A stretch of 64,000 nt of DNA from G963666705 sp963666705. GTDB taxonomy: Bacteria > Pseudomonadota > Alphaproteobacteria > CADEGL01. How positions within the stretch are numbered: position 1 is the stretch's first letter; each line of letters starts with the position of its first letter. This document shows, in pieces, positions 17,447 through 28,400 of the stretch. The notes under the pieces were generated by a model. The model did no database searches, was not told the DNA's origin, and saw nothing but the letters and a program-made list of their open reading frames with translations. A program made the position numbers and the translations under genes. The DNA lies in assembly GCA_963666705.2 (NCBI GenBank), contig CAXXKO010000013.1, forward strand, positions 37,187 to 101,186, written 5' to 3'.

Positions 17447-18499
17447 TCAGCGCGGGAATCTGAGGATCGCCGAGGTTCTCCGGCCGACCTCGCTTTCGAG
17501 GCGGATGGTGCCGCCGTGTAGCTCGACGAGCGTCTTGACGAGTGCCAGGCCGAGGCCGCTCCCGGCCTGGGCATGGGCTTGGCCGGCACCCGATTGCTCG
17601 AAAGGCTCCAGCACGCGCGCGAGCTGGTCCTCGGGGATGCCCGGGCCCGCGTCCGTGACCGAAATCAGGATGGCGCGGTTGCCGTCGGGCCGCGCGGCGA
17701 CGCGCACGACGCCGCCGTCGGGGCTGAACTTGATGTCGTTGGCCAGGAGGTTGAGCATGATTTGGGCCAATGCGCGCTCGTCGGCCAAGAGGGACAGGTC
17801 GTCGGCCGGGAAGTCGGTGTCGAGGGTGACGCCCTTTTTCCGGGCCTCGGACTCGACCATGTGGAGCTTCGCATCGATAGCGGTGCGGAGGTCGAGCACC
17901 ACGGGATTCAGGTCGAGCTTGCCGGCCTCGACCCGCGCCAGGTCGAGCACGTCGTTGACCAGCGAGAGAAGATGGGTCGCCGCCTGGTGGATGTAGCCCG
18001 AATACTCCGTATAGGTCTCGGCCTCGTGCCGTTCGTTGGCCATGATCTCCGAGAAGCCGAGGATCGAGTTGAGGGGCGTGCGGATCTCGTGGCTCATGTT
18101 CGAAAGGAAGCGCGATTTCGAGCGGCCGGCCTCGATCGCCCGCAGGCGCTCTCGGTTGGCCTCCACTTCAGCCTGGGTGCGGTCGTACACTTCCCGCAGG
18201 AGCTCCTGCTCGCGCTTGCGCAGCCGGCTCTCGGTCCGGTTCAGATAGCCGACGATCCGCATGACGTAGTACGCGGTCGGCACCGCCACCATCGCGGTGA
18301 CGAGGGTGGCGAGAACGACGGCGAAGGGGTCGGCATGGACATCGACATCCATGGCGAGGCAGCCGATGTAGCTTACGACCGCGGCAAACACGACCGCCCC
18401 CATGGTCAAACCGGCGACCGACGGGACGACTCCGAGCCTTTCGACGAGACGACCCAGGGTATCGACGCTTCTTGGCGCCCTCGAGTCACTCATTTTCAA
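17447..18499 (-). CDS. Membrane-bound sensor histidine kinase
   Basis: 350 residues. Two membrane segments (about 26-48 and 58-82) enclose a very short loop, then a coiled-coil linker (about 85-128), a HisKA domain with phospho-His137 in NMSHEIRTPLNS, and a HATPase domain (LLANDIKFSPDGG, VTDAGPGIP, GSGLGLALVKTLVELHGG). In the N box the Asn of LLANDIKFS is kept. With so little periplasmic sequence it probably senses a membrane or cytoplasmic signal. No response regulator is adjacent, so it is an orphan kinase. The 284 bases upstream, to the TPP-enzyme start, show no gene. Confidence 0.88.
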   Translation of the reverse strand: MKMSDSRAPRSVDTLGRLVERLGVVPSVAGLTMGAVVFAAVVSYIGCLAMDVDVHADPFAVVLATLVTAMVAVPTAYYVMRIVGYLNRTESRLRKREQELLREVYDRTQAEVEANRERLRAIEAGRSKSRFLSNMSHEIRTPLNSILGFSEIMANERHEAETYTEYSGYIHQAATHLLSLVNDVLDLARVEAGKLDLNPVVLDLRTAIDAKLHMVESEARKKGVTLDTDFPADDLSLLADERALAQIMLNLLANDIKFSPDGGVVRVAARPDGNRAILISVTDAGPGIPEDQLARVLEPFEQSGAGQAHAQAGSGLGLALVKTLVELHGGTIRLESEVGRRTSAILRFPR

Positions 18500-18783
18500 A
18501 ACGCTTCCGGTTGTACCCTAACAGCCGATTCCGTCCACCAACGAGCCGGTCTTGTCCATAGACGAAGCAACCTAATCATTTCTGACACGAGGAATCCAGG
18601 TTATGACGCAGAAATTCAACCACTGACTTTGACACTGGCTCCCATTCATCGACGATTTCGATCGGCGAGCGATGCGAAGGCCGCCAGGGCCGCGCGGCCG
18701 GTCTTGCGCCGGCCGTCCCGGCCCCGCAGAATGACGCTCGAGTGGTGGTCCCGGGCTGCCGCCGGGAATTGGGGGAGCCGGCA

Positions 18784-20529
18784 GTGACGCCTGAAATCAG
18801 GGAACGGGGGCCGCCGCCGGCCACGGGCGCCAACCGCACCGTGGCCGATGTTGTCGCCGCCTCGCTCGCGCGCCACGGTGTCGAGGTGTTGTTCGGCCAG
18901 AGCATCCCGACCCAGCTCTACCTGGCCACGCCCGAGCACCATATCCGCCAGCTCACCATCCGCACCGAGAAGGCCGGCGCCATGATGGCTGACGCCTATG
19001 CCAGGGTGTCGCGCAAGGTGGCCGTGGTCACTTCGATCGCGGGGCCGGGTGCGGCCCTCCTGGTGCCGGGCCTGGGTGAGGCCCTCAAGGCCTCGATCCC
19101 CATCGTGGCGCTGATCCAGGACACGCCGCGCGCCCATATGGACCGCAACCATGCCCAGGAGATCGACCATATCGACCTCCTGCGCGCGGTGACCAAGCTC
19201 GTGCGCCGGGTGGAGCGCGCCGACCGTGTCGAGGACTATCTCGACCTCGCATTCACGACGGCGGCGAGCGGGCGGCCCGGCCCCGTGGCGCTCCTGCTGC
19301 CGGGCGACCTGTTCGACGAGGCGGCACCCGCGTCAGACGGCCGCCTGGCGACGCTCGGCGCCTATCCGCTCGACCGTACCCGGGCCGACCCGGCACGGGT
19401 CGCGGAGGCGGCGGCGCTGCTGGCGGATGCCGAGAGCCCACTCGTCGTCGCGGGCGGCGGCGTGCATATCAGCGGGGCGCACGAGGAGCTTGCCCAGCTC
19501 CAGGACCTGGCCGGCCTGCCCGTGGCCACGACCATGATGGGCAAGGGCGCCGTCGACGAGGGCCACGCCCTCTCCCTCGGCGTGGCCGGCTACGCCATGG
19601 CCCGGGGTGCCCCGGCCCGGGCCCATGTCGATATGATCGCCCGCGCGGACCTGGTCCTGCTGGTCGGCAACCGAACCAACCAGAACGGCACCGATAGCTG
19701 GCGCCTGTTCCCCGAGGGCGCGCGCTTCATCCACCTCGACATCGACGGTGGCGAGGTGGGGCGCAATTACGAGGCGCTGCGCCTGGTGGGCGACGCGAAG
19801 CTCACGCTCCGCGCGCTGTCGGACGCGCTGGAGGGCGCCGGCCTCGACAGGCGTCGCGCCGCCCGCGCCGGCCTCGAGGCCGAAATCGCCGCCGGCCGCG
19901 AGGTCCACGCCGCCGCCATTGCCGCCGTCACGACCTCGGATGCCCGCCCGATCAGGCCGGAGCGCGTGATGGCCGAGCTCGCCGGTCTGATGACGCCCGA
20001 TTCCATCCTGGTCGCGGACGCCAGCTACGCCACCATCTGGGCCGCGTGCCACGTTCGCTTTGAGCGCGCCGGGCAGCGCTTCATCTCGCCCCGCGGCCTC
20101 GCCGGAATCGGCTGGGGCTTTCCCATGGCGCTCGGCGCCAAGCTCGCGGCGCCCGACTGCCCGGTCTGGTTCCTCGGCGGCGACGGCGGTTTCGCGCATG
20201 CCTGGGGCGAGTTGGAGACGGCGCGGCGCGAGGGCATCCAGATCGGCGCCATCATCCTCAACAATCAGGTCCTCGGCTACCAGAAGGACGCCGAGGACGC
20301 CACTTTCCGGACCCACACCCAGGCCTGCCACTTCACGCCCGTGGACCATGCGGCTATCGCCCGGGCCTGCGGCTGGTCGGGGATCCGAATCGAAGACCCG
20401 GCTGGCCTGCGGCCCGCGCTCGAGGATGCCGCGCGGGCCGAGGTTCCGACCCTCATCGACGTCATCAGCGACCCCGATGCCTGGGCGCCGATCATGGCCT
20501 TCGAAGGCAAGCTCGCCGAGACAATCTGA
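18784..20529 (+). CDS. Thiamine pyrophosphate-dependent enzyme (acetolactate synthase-like)
   Basis: 581 residues with the three-domain layout of the ALS/benzoylformate decarboxylase group. The N-terminal PYR domain contains the cofactor-activating Glu62 (IRTEKAGAMMADAYAR). The middle domain is FAD/ADP-fold-like. The C-terminal PP domain has GGDGGFAHAWGELETA followed by ILNNQVLG, the TPP-Mg motif. The start is taken as GTG 18784 because GGGGGAG lies just before it; another GTG 42 bases upstream is weaker. It is followed after 16 bases by an SDR, so decarboxylation or ligation of a keto-acid and reduction of the product may be coupled. Confidence 0.85.
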   Translation: MTPEIRERGPPPATGANRTVADVVAASLARHGVEVLFGQSIPTQLYLATPEHHIRQLTIRTEKAGAMMADAYARVSRKVAVVTSIAGPGAALLVPGLGEALKASIPIVALIQDTPRAHMDRNHAQEIDHIDLLRAVTKLVRRVERADRVEDYLDLAFTTAASGRPGPVALLLPGDLFDEAAPASDGRLATLGAYPLDRTRADPARVAEAAALLADAESPLVVAGGGVHISGAHEELAQLQDLAGLPVATTMMGKGAVDEGHALSLGVAGYAMARGAPARAHVDMIARADLVLLVGNRTNQNGTDSWRLFPEGARFIHLDIDGGEVGRNYEALRLVGDAKLTLRALSDALEGAGLDRRRAARAGLEAEIAAGREVHAAAIAAVTTSDARPIRPERVMAELAGLMTPDSILVADASYATIWAACHVRFERAGQRFISPRGLAGIGWGFPMALGAKLAAPDCPVWFLGGDGGFAHAWGELETARREGIQIGAIILNNQVLGYQKDAEDATFRTHTQACHFTPVDHAAIARACGWSGIRIEDPAGLRPALEDAARAEVPTLIDVISDPDAWAPIMAFEGKLAETI

Positions 20530-20545
20530 ATGAAAGGGAACGTTT

Positions 20546-21304
20546 ATGGGTACGCTTGATGGCCGTGTTGCGATGATCACCGGCTCGGGCAGCGGCATCG
20601 GCCGCGCCACGGCCTGCATCATGGCCGAGCGGGGCGCTGACCTCGTCATCGTCGATGTCAACGAAGAGGGGGCGGAAGAGACGGCCGGCAAGATCCGGAA
20701 CCTGGGGCGCGAGGCCAGGGTCTGGGTCGCCGACGTGACCGATGTCGCAGTCATGCGCGGGGTCGTCGCCGAGGCCGAGGCGTCCTACGGCGCCATCGAC
20801 ATCCTGGTCAACAACGCGGGCGTCGCCTCGGACCGGTGCCCGATCGAGGACGTGACCGAGGCGATGTTCGAGCGCTCGATGGCGGTTCATGTGCGGGGTA
20901 CGCTCTTCACGACCCAAGCCGTCATGTCCGGCATGAAGGCGCGCAAGCGCGGCAAGATCGTCAATATCTCCTCGATCCAGGGCACCGTCGGGATGGCCAA
21001 CGGCGCCACCTACAACGCGGCCAAGGGCGCGGTCCTCGCCCTCGCCAAGGGCTGGGCCAAGGAGCTCGCGCCGTGGGGCATCTGTGTCAACGTGGTAGCG
21101 CCCGGTCACTGCCGCACGCCCATGCCGCTCGCGGTGGACAGCGAGGAGGTGATCGCCCGCAAGGCGCAGTCGATCCCCTTCAAGCGCTACGGCGAGCCGG
21201 AGGATATGGGCTACGCCATCACCTATCTCTGCTCGCCCGAGGCGGATTTCATCACCGGCCAGGTCATCAGCCCAAACGGTGGCTTTACCATCGTGGGATA
21301 TTGA
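20546..21304 (+). CDS. SDR-family oxidoreductase
   Basis: 252 residues, classical SDR. TGSGSGIG occurs at residues 12-19, then VNNAG, the catalytic Ser in VNISSIQG and YNAAK with the Tyr-Lys pair. The C-terminus has a GQVISPNGGFT block. ATG 20546 sits 16 bases after the TPP enzyme stop with AAAGGGAACG upstream, so the two form an operon. It may be a 3-ketoacyl or sugar-type reductase; the substrate is unknown. Confidence 0.88.
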   Translation: MGTLDGRVAMITGSGSGIGRATACIMAERGADLVIVDVNEEGAEETAGKIRNLGREARVWVADVTDVAVMRGVVAEAEASYGAIDILVNNAGVASDRCPIEDVTEAMFERSMAVHVRGTLFTTQAVMSGMKARKRGKIVNISSIQGTVGMANGATYNAAKGAVLALAKGWAKELAPWGICVNVVAPGHCRTPMPLAVDSEEVIARKAQSIPFKRYGEPEDMGYAITYLCSPEADFITGQVISPNGGFTIVGY

Positions 21305-21458
21305 CGGCGGCGAGATGGCCGGAATGGCGCCCCGGTTCCGCTAAGGCTAGTGGCATCGCTGATACTAAGCTCGAAAACAGAGAGTTTGTCTTGAATGAAG
21401 TTCAACTTTTCCGTTCACCATGACGACGATTAGGAACTCGTTAACCAAGTCGTATTGT

Positions 21459-22770
21459 CACTAGTGTCCGGTTAAAAATCGAATAAATTCAATTGGTTGG
21501 TTATTTGCGAAGCGTTGCATCTGTTTTCGTCTCCCGCAAGTGCTTGATGTATGGGCATTTTCTCGAAGAGGGTCACCGAGAGGATCTGTAACAAAGTGTA
21601 GAGCGAGGCGTCCAGGTCGAGGCGCTTCTTGACGATGGCGACGAGGACGTAGACCGAGACGGCAATCCAGATCTGCGTCTTCACCGCGTTCTCCGACGTG
21701 CCGTAGAACTGCTTGATCCGAAGATGCTGCTTGATCCACTTGAAGAAGAGTTCCACCTGCCAGCGGCTTTTGTAGAGCGCGCAGATGGTGGCGGCCGGAA
21801 GCGAGAAGTTGTTGGTGATGAAGACCAGCGTCTTGCCGGACTCGGGGTCCTTGAAGCGGATGCGCCGCAGAAGTTCGGGGTAATCCTGACGGGTGTAGAA
21901 GCCGTCCAGGGAGATGGTCTGGTCGCAAATGATGCCGGTCGAGCGATCCGTCGGCGCCGAATAGACGCGATGAGCATCGATGTTCGACTTGGCACGCGTG
22001 ACGAAGAAGGCCCCGGCTTGGTGCAACACATAAAGGCGGGCAAAGTCGACGTAGCCACGATCCACGACGTAGATGGCTCCGGCTTCCGGCAAGAGCATAT
22101 CGAGGGCATGAACGTCGTGCAGCTTGCCATCCGAGATGTGGATAAAACTCGGAATGTTGCCCCGCAGGTCGAGCAGCGTGTGCATCTTCACCGCCGCCTT
22201 GGTGGTGCGGAAGTGCGCCCACGGAAAGACCGACAGGCACAGAGCGATGGTCGTCGAGTCCAGGGCGTAGACGGTATTGGTCAGGTCCAACCCCAGTTCT
22301 TCGTCGACGTACAGCGTCCTCGCCTGGGTGATGAGCCGCTGGGCCAACGCCGCATGGATACGCCAGTCGCGCCTTTCGTTGGCATCGGCCAGCGTCGAGC
22401 GCCGGACCGGCTGGCGGAAGCCCATGTGATAGAGTTTCGATGCGTGGACCGAGAGGCAGGTCTCGATGTCGCGCAGGCTTTCCCGGTAGGTCAGCTGGGC
22501 GAAGGCCATGGACCGGTATTGCTCGGCGCAGGAAAGCGTCCGGACCCGGTGATCGCCGCCATACCGGTCGACGATCCGCGTGAAAGTAGTCCATGGCAGG
22601 AAGTCCATGAGCTGAGCGAACAGGGTCTTGCCGGTGTTCATGAGCATCTCCTCGGAGAAACTCCGAAAAGTGCTCCATCCAATTCAAATCGACACCATGC
22701 ATTTTCGCTTCAAACCCCGCAGAAATCCTGGCTCTCAAAGCCAGCACCGCTCAGTTAACCGGACAGCAGT
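21459..22770 (-). mobile_element. IS4-family insertion sequence, complete, 1312 bp
   Basis: The element carries one transposase gene on the minus strand. Its ends are imperfect inverted repeats sharing GTCCGGTTAA (left end CACTAGTGTCCGGTTAA, right end read inward ACTGCTGTCCGGTTAA). A 10-base direct repeat, GTCGTATTGT, lies just outside at 21449-21458 and 22771-22780 and is read as the target duplication. The insertion falls in the noncoding region upstream of the multi-PAS kinase gene and breaks no visible gene. Confidence 0.88.
21472..22641 (-). CDS. IS4-family transposase
   Basis: About 389 residues; a DDE transposase that cuts and pastes the surrounding element. The catalytic residues read as Asp in VYALDSTTIAL, Asp in IYVVDRGYVDF and Glu in KSRWQVELFFKWIKQHL, the Y-(2)-R-(3)-E-(6)-K signature of the IS4 family. 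The start is put at ATG 22641 because GAGGAG precedes it by six bases; another ATG lies six bases upstream. The C-terminus runs almost to the element end. No frameshift or stop is seen, so it is probably active. Confidence 0.9.
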   Translation of the reverse strand: MNTGKTLFAQLMDFLPWTTFTRIVDRYGGDHRVRTLSCAEQYRSMAFAQLTYRESLRDIETCLSVHASKLYHMGFRQPVRRSTLADANERRDWRIHAALAQRLITQARTLYVDEELGLDLTNTVYALDSTTIALCLSVFPWAHFRTTKAAVKMHTLLDLRGNIPSFIHISDGKLHDVHALDMLLPEAGAIYVVDRGYVDFARLYVLHQAGAFFVTRAKSNIDAHRVYSAPTDRSTGIICDQTISLDGFYTRQDYPELLRRIRFKDPESGKTLVFITNNFSLPAATICALYKSRWQVELFFKWIKQHLRIKQFYGTSENAVKTQIWIAVSVYVLVAIVKKRLDLDASLYTLLQILSVTLFEKMPIHQALAGDENRCNASQITNQLNLFDF

Positions 22771-22780
22771 GTCGTATTGT

Positions 22781-23015
22781 ATATGGTCATCGTAGGTGCT
22801 TTTGTTTTCCGTGGCATCCTGGCTTGCGCGTGATACCGCCACCAAGAGCGCGGCGGAATGAATTCGTTGCCTTGCCTTGGATGGCACGCCGGAGCGCGAC
22901 TTGAGGGTCGAATCGAAGGGATGCATATTCGAGAGCGCCACGACCGTCGTGAAGCGCCGCAATTGTCGGGGCCCCGGTACGAACCGGCCCCCGGGAGCGG
23001 TTTGCGGGTAAACCT
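22781..23015. other. Noncoding leader between the IS4 element and the multi-PAS kinase gene
   Basis: Together with 21305-21448 this made one region of about 380 bases before the IS4 insertion. I see no convincing gene, RNA or terminator. Short open frames on the minus strand give proline/arginine-rich peptides without family features. The promoter of the kinase gene should lie here, so the IS4 element separates it from any control sites further left. Confidence 0.4.
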
Positions 23016-23940
23016 ATGAGTATGCGGCACAACCCCATTCGACTGCTGGCGGACATCGCTGCGTCCGCAATCGACGATGCCAGCGTCGAGGACGTGCTAG
23101 GGGCGTCCCTCAAGCGGATCTGCGGCCACATGGGCTGGCGCTCGGGTCGGGCCTTCCGGCGCGCGCCCGACGGCTCGACGCTGCCGGTCGCCGCCGGGCA
23201 CCGAGGCGAATGCGGCACCTGGTTCGAGGGGTGCTACAGCAGGGACGGTGAAGCCCGGCCGGATCCACTCGATGAGCTGTCCGCGCGTGTGCTGGAGAGC
23301 GGCGTTGTCGCGTGGGCCGCCGTACCGAGCGCCACGGGGCAAGCAGCCGCGGATGCGTCCAGCGGCGGGGGCATCTATGTCTTTCCCGTTCCGGCCGGCG
23401 GGCGGCCCCGTGTCGCCCTCGGATTCTTCGCGACGACATTCGTCGAGCCCGATGAAGAAGTCCTCGAGATCATGAGCCTCGTCTGCGACCAGCTCGGCGG
23501 CGTCCTCGAGCGCGAGGAGACGGCAAGGGCGCTCGAGCACAGCGAGGAGAAGTACAGGAACCTGATCGAGGGCTCTATCCAGGGCATCTACATTCATCGC
23601 GACTGGGCGCTGATCTTCGCCAACCAGGCAATGGCCGACATCCTCGGCTACGACCATCCGGACGAGGTCCTGGCGCTCGGCACGGTCGACCGTTTCGTGG
23701 CGCCCTACGAGCATCGTCGGTTGAAGGGCTACCGGGACGCCCGCATGCGCGGCGAGGAAGTGCCGCCCCGCCACGTCGCGGAATATCTCCGCAAGGACGG
23801 CTCGACCCTTTATTTGGAGAGCATCAACAACGTCGTGGACTGGGACGGCGCGCCGGCCATTCAGTCCACGGTCATCGACGTCACGGAGCAGATTCGCGCC
23901 CAGGACGCGCTTCGCGACAGCGAGCGCCAGCTCCGCCTAG
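23016..23940 (+). pseudogene. Multi-PAS hybrid histidine kinase, N-terminal part (split by IS1182-family element)
   Basis: This is the 5' part of one gene whose remainder is at 25469-31158. It encodes about 308 residues: a GAF-like region (about 5-165; MGWRSGRAFRRAP, ending LVCDQLGGVLEREE), then a first PAS domain (about 180-300; EEKYRNLIEGSIQGIYIH, with the C-cap TVIDVTEQ). No membrane segment is seen, so the sensor was cytoplasmic. The frame is open up to the insertion, then runs 16 codons into the element and stops at 23988-23990. The target CTAG is duplicated, and removing the element plus one copy restores a perfect frame. The N-terminal piece alone lacks any kinase domain. Confidence 0.85.
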
Positions 23941-25464
23941 GAGCCTGTCCGAGAATTCGGATTTGGCTCGACGTGGGTATCGGAGTGTGATTCGTTAAAC
24001 GGCATGAGCAAAACCTTTCGAGCTTGGGACGTGGATCAGGTCTGGCTGTTGCCGGCTTCGGTCCATGACTTCGTGCCGGCGGGACACGCGGCGCACCTGG
24101 TGCGGGATGCGGTGCGCGAGAGCCTGGACCTGTCGGCGATCTTTGCGGCCTATGGCGAGGCGCGCGGCCAGCCGCCCTACCACCCGGTGATGATGGTGGC
24201 GCTGTTGCTGTACGCCTACAGCGTCGGCGTCTATTCGTCGCGCCGCATCGCCAGGGGGTGTGAGGAGCGCGTCGACTTCATGGCGGTGACGGGGATGCAG
24301 CGGCCCGACTTCCGCACCATCTCGGATTTCCGCAAGCGCCATCTCGCGGCGCTGTCGGGGCTGTTCGCGCAGGTGCTGGCCCTGTGCCGCCGGGCGGGGC
24401 TGGTCAAGCTCGGCCATGTGGCGCTGGACGGCACCAAGATCAAGGCCAACGCCTCCAAGCACAAGGCGATGTCTTACGCCCGCATGGTCAGGGCGGAGGC
24501 CGGGCTCGAGGCGGTGGTCGAGAGCTGGCTCGATCGGGCGGCGGCGGCCGATGCGGCGGAGGACGAGGCGTTGGGGGTCGCGGCGCGGGGCGACGAGATG
24601 CCGGCCTGGGTCGCCGACAAGGCCAAGCGTCTGGCCAAGATTCGCGAGGCCAAGGCCGCCCTGGAGGCCGAGGCGCGGGACGCGGCCGCGCGCGCCGCCC
24701 AGACGCGGGCGCCGAAGCGCCCGGGACCCAAGCCCAAGCCGCCGGCGGATGTGCCGGCGGACAAGGCGCAGCGCAACTTCACCGACCCCGAGAGCCGCAT
24801 CCTCAAGACCAAGGACGGCTTCATCCAGGGCTATAATGCCCAGGCCGCGGTCGATGCCAAACGCCAGATCATCGTCGCCCACGCCCTGACCGATTCGACC
24901 AGCGACCAGGGCCAGCTCGAACCCCTGATCGACGCCATCGAAGCCAACCTCGGGCGGCGTCCCAGGGAGATATCGGCGGACGCCGGCTACTGCTCGAAGG
25001 CGAACCTGGAGGCCGCCGATAGGCGGGGCATCAAGCCCTACATCGCGACCGGGCGGCAAAAGCACGGCCAAGCCGCCGCCGTGGGCCCGCGCGCCGCGCC
25101 GCCCGGCGGCCGGGTCGCGGCCATGGCGGCCACCCTCAGGCGCGCCGGGCGCCGCAGCCGCTACCGCCTGCGCAAGCAGACCGTCGAGCCGGTGTTCGGC
25201 CAGATCAAGCAGGCCCGGGGCTTCCGTCAGTTCCTGCTGCGCGGCCGTGAGAAGGTCACATGCGAATGGGCGATGATCTGCACCGCCCACAACCTGGCCA
25301 AGCTCGCCGTCGCCCAAGCGCCATGAGACGCCGAGACCAATCATGCCTCTCGCCGCGCCAAGCCCCTGAAGGCAACCACCCATGAGCCAAACCACCAAAA
25401 TCACGACAAGACCACTCGCCATCACCCCAATGCTTGCCAACAACATCAAATCTCGGACAGGCTC
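23941..25464 (+). mobile_element. IS1182-family insertion sequence, complete, 1524 bp
   Basis: The terminal inverted repeats begin GAGCCTGTCCGAGA at both ends, reading inward. The 4-base palindrome CTAG is duplicated at 23937-23940 and 25465-25468, as expected for this family. One intact transposase gene is inside. The element interrupts the multi-PAS kinase gene between LRL and TDSL; the host codon at the join (GTC, Val) is rebuilt if the element is removed. Confidence 0.9.
24004..25326 (+). CDS. IS1182-family transposase
   Basis: 440 residues, the normal length. The N-terminal block HLVRDAVRESLDLSAIF and the motif QRPDFRTISDFRKRH are typical of IS1182/IS5-like transposases. The DDE core can be followed as VALDGTKIKANASKHK, then ISADAGYCSKANLEAA, and VEPVFGQIKQARGFRQF near the C-terminus. 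A charged Ala/Arg-rich segment (about 170-250) sits between the first two. The frame is open and complete, so transposition may still be possible. Confidence 0.9.
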   Translation: MSKTFRAWDVDQVWLLPASVHDFVPAGHAAHLVRDAVRESLDLSAIFAAYGEARGQPPYHPVMMVALLLYAYSVGVYSSRRIARGCEERVDFMAVTGMQRPDFRTISDFRKRHLAALSGLFAQVLALCRRAGLVKLGHVALDGTKIKANASKHKAMSYARMVRAEAGLEAVVESWLDRAAAADAAEDEALGVAARGDEMPAWVADKAKRLAKIREAKAALEAEARDAAARAAQTRAPKRPGPKPKPPADVPADKAQRNFTDPESRILKTKDGFIQGYNAQAAVDAKRQIIVAHALTDSTSDQGQLEPLIDAIEANLGRRPREISADAGYCSKANLEAADRRGIKPYIATGRQKHGQAAAVGPRAAPPGGRVAAMAATLRRAGRRSRYRLRKQTVEPVFGQIKQARGFRQFLLRGREKVTCEWAMICTAHNLAKLAVAQAP

Positions 25465-25468
25465 CTAG

Positions 25469-28400
25469 TCACCGATTCCCTTCCCGTCCTTATTACATAC
25501 GTCGATTCGGAGCAGCGCTACCGGTTCGTGAACGAGACGGCGGAGAAGTGGTACGGCCGACCGCGCGCGGAGATCGTGGGGCGGACAATCCGGGAGCTAT
25601 GGGATGCCGCCGCCTACGAGACGTGGATGCCCTATCTCAAGAGCATTCGCGAAGGATGGTCGCAGACCTTCGACGAAACGGTGACCTATCCCGACGGCCG
25701 GACCCGCGAGGTAACGGAGTCGTGGGTCCCGCACGTGGCCGAGGATGGCGAGGTCCTGGGTTTCTTCTCCATGGCGCAGGACTTCACATCGCGCCGGCGT
25801 GCCGAGCACGCCCTGCGTGAGAGCGAGGAACGACTCAAGGCCATCCTCGATCATGCGCCCACAGTCATCGCCCTCACGGACACGGACGGCCGCTATCAGA
25901 TCGTCAACCGCGCATTCGAGAAGAACTCCGGCGTCATGGCGAGTGAGGCCGAAGGACGGACGGTGAGCGAGCTCTTTCCAGGAAAATTCAACGAATCGAT
26001 AATGAACGCCAATCAGGAAGTCATCGAAACCGGTGGCATCTTCGAAGCCGAGTTCGACTCCATCGTTGACGGCCGCACTTTCTCGGTCGTCAAGTTCCCG
26101 ATCCGCGGCGTCGATGGCGCCATCGCGGGCGTCGGCACGATCGAGACCGACGTCACCCGCCGCAAGGAGATGATGGAGGCGCTGCGCGCCAGCGAGAAAC
26201 GGATCCGACTGCTCGCCGACTCGATGCCCGGCCTCATGGGCTACATGGATGCCGAGCAGCGCATCGGGTTCATCAACGCCCTCGCCGAGGTCTGGCTCGA
26301 CCGGCCGCGGTCCGAGATTGTCGGCCGCAAGCTGGAGGAGGTGCTGAGCGCGGAGCATTACGAAATTGCGCGGCCGGCCGTCGAGGCTGCCCTCGCCGGG
26401 AAGCGGGTCAGTGGCGAATCGGTCGTCGTTTACCCGGACGGCGTCGAACGGCACATCCATCGGGATTTCATCCCCGACGTGTCCGAGGACGGCAAGGTGC
26501 GTGGTTACTACTACTTCAACCACGATATCACCGAACGCAAGCGGGCCGAGGAAGCCGCGCGCGCGGTCGAGGAGCGGTTCAAGGCGATCGTCAACAACTC
26601 GCCGAACCTCATCTATCTCAAGGACACGGCCGGCCGCTACCTCCTCGTCAATAAGGAGTTCGAGCGCACCATCGGCTTGCCTCTCGGGCTCGCGTTGGGA
26701 AAGACCCCCCACGATTGGGCGCCGGCGGAGGATGCGGAGAGTTATCTGGCGCAAGACCGCGTGGTCATCGAAAGCGGCGGGACGATCGAGCAAGAGGAGC
26801 TGGTGCGGTATGGCGATGGCACCGTTCACACCCAAATCATGACCAAGTTCCCGATCTTCGATGCCGCCGGCAACGTGGAGGCCGTTGTCGGCATCAACAC
26901 CGACATCACCGAGCGCAAGGAGGCCGAGGCGGCCTTGCGCGAAAGCGAGAGCCTGCTGACCTTGGCCGCCGAGCAGGCCGACCTCGGGCATTGGGTGTGG
27001 GACACGGCAGCGGACAGGTGTGTTTACGCGTCGCGCCAACTGGCCCGAATCCTCGACCTATCGACGGCCGAGGAATATGTCGTAGCCGCGACCTCTCACG
27101 AGGCGGACCTCGATTGGGTTCATCCCGACGACCGGGACCGTTACGACCGGGTGGTCTGGGAGGCTTTCGACAAGGGGCTCCCGTTCGACATCGAATACAG
27201 GATCGTCCGGCGCAATGGGGAGGTTCGCCACGTCCACGGCCGCTGCGAGCCGCTTCCCGGCCCGACCGGCGCCATGACGCGGGCCATCGGGACGCTCCTC
27301 GACGTGACCGAGCGCAAGGCGGCGGAGGTGGCCTTGCGTGAGAGCGAGGAGCGCCTGCGCGCCATCATCGACAACGCGCCCGTCCATATTTCGATGAAGG
27401 ACCTGGGCAGCCGTCACATGGTGGTCAGCCCCAACTCGGAGAAAATCCTGGGCTATCCCAGCGAGCGGGTCCTGGGCCGGACGTCCCACGAAATCTTCTC
27501 CAAGGAGGAAGCGGACTTCTTCGTGGCCCACGACCGGGTCGTCCAGGAGAGCGGGCGGACGCTCGCCATGGAGAACGAGATCACGCTGCCGGACGGGGTC
27601 CACACCATCAACACCATACGGTTCCCGATTCGCGGCGCGGCCGGCGAGATATCCGCCATCGGTGCGATTTCCACCGATGTCACCGACGGCAAGAAGGCCG
27701 AGGAGGCGATGCGGGAGCGTGAGACGCTGCTCACCCATGCCGCCGACATCGCCGGGCTCGGCCACTGGGTGTGGGACGATCTCGCGGACAAGTGCATCCT
27801 GTGCTCGGAACAGGTGGCGCAAATCCATGGCTACGCCACGCCGGAGGAATATATGGCGATGGCGTCCTCCTACGAGGCGTGTCTCGATACCGTGCATCCC
27901 GAGGACCGCGGTTGGTACGACCGGCTGGTTCGCGAATCCGATCGCCTCAAGAAGCCTTACGCGACCGAGTTCCGCATCTTGAGGCGCGACGGCGAAGTCC
28001 GTTACGTCCGCGAGGCGGCGGACCCTATCCTGAATGATGCTGGAGAGCTCGTCCGCTCGCTCGGGACGATACAGGATATCACCGAGCGGAAGGAGGCCGA
28101 GAAGGTCCTGCGCGAGAGCGAGAAGATGCTGACACATGCCGCGGACCTCGCCGGGATCGGGCACTGGGTGTGGGACGATCTCGCGGACAAGCTCATTCTG
28201 TGCTCGGATCGGGTGGCGGAAATCTACGGCTACGACTCGCCGGAGGCGTATGCGGCGATGGCGACCTCCTACGAGGCGGACCTCGAGATCGTGCATCCCG
28301 AGGACCGCGGCTGGTACGACAGGCTGGTCCGCGAATCCGACCGTCTCAAGCAGCCATACGAGACTGAGTACCGCATCTTGAGGCGCGACGGGGCGGTCCG

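Noticed and set aside
22781..23030. Small minus-strand open frames upstream of the kinase gene
   Set aside because: Proline/arginine-rich, no motif and no RBS of note.
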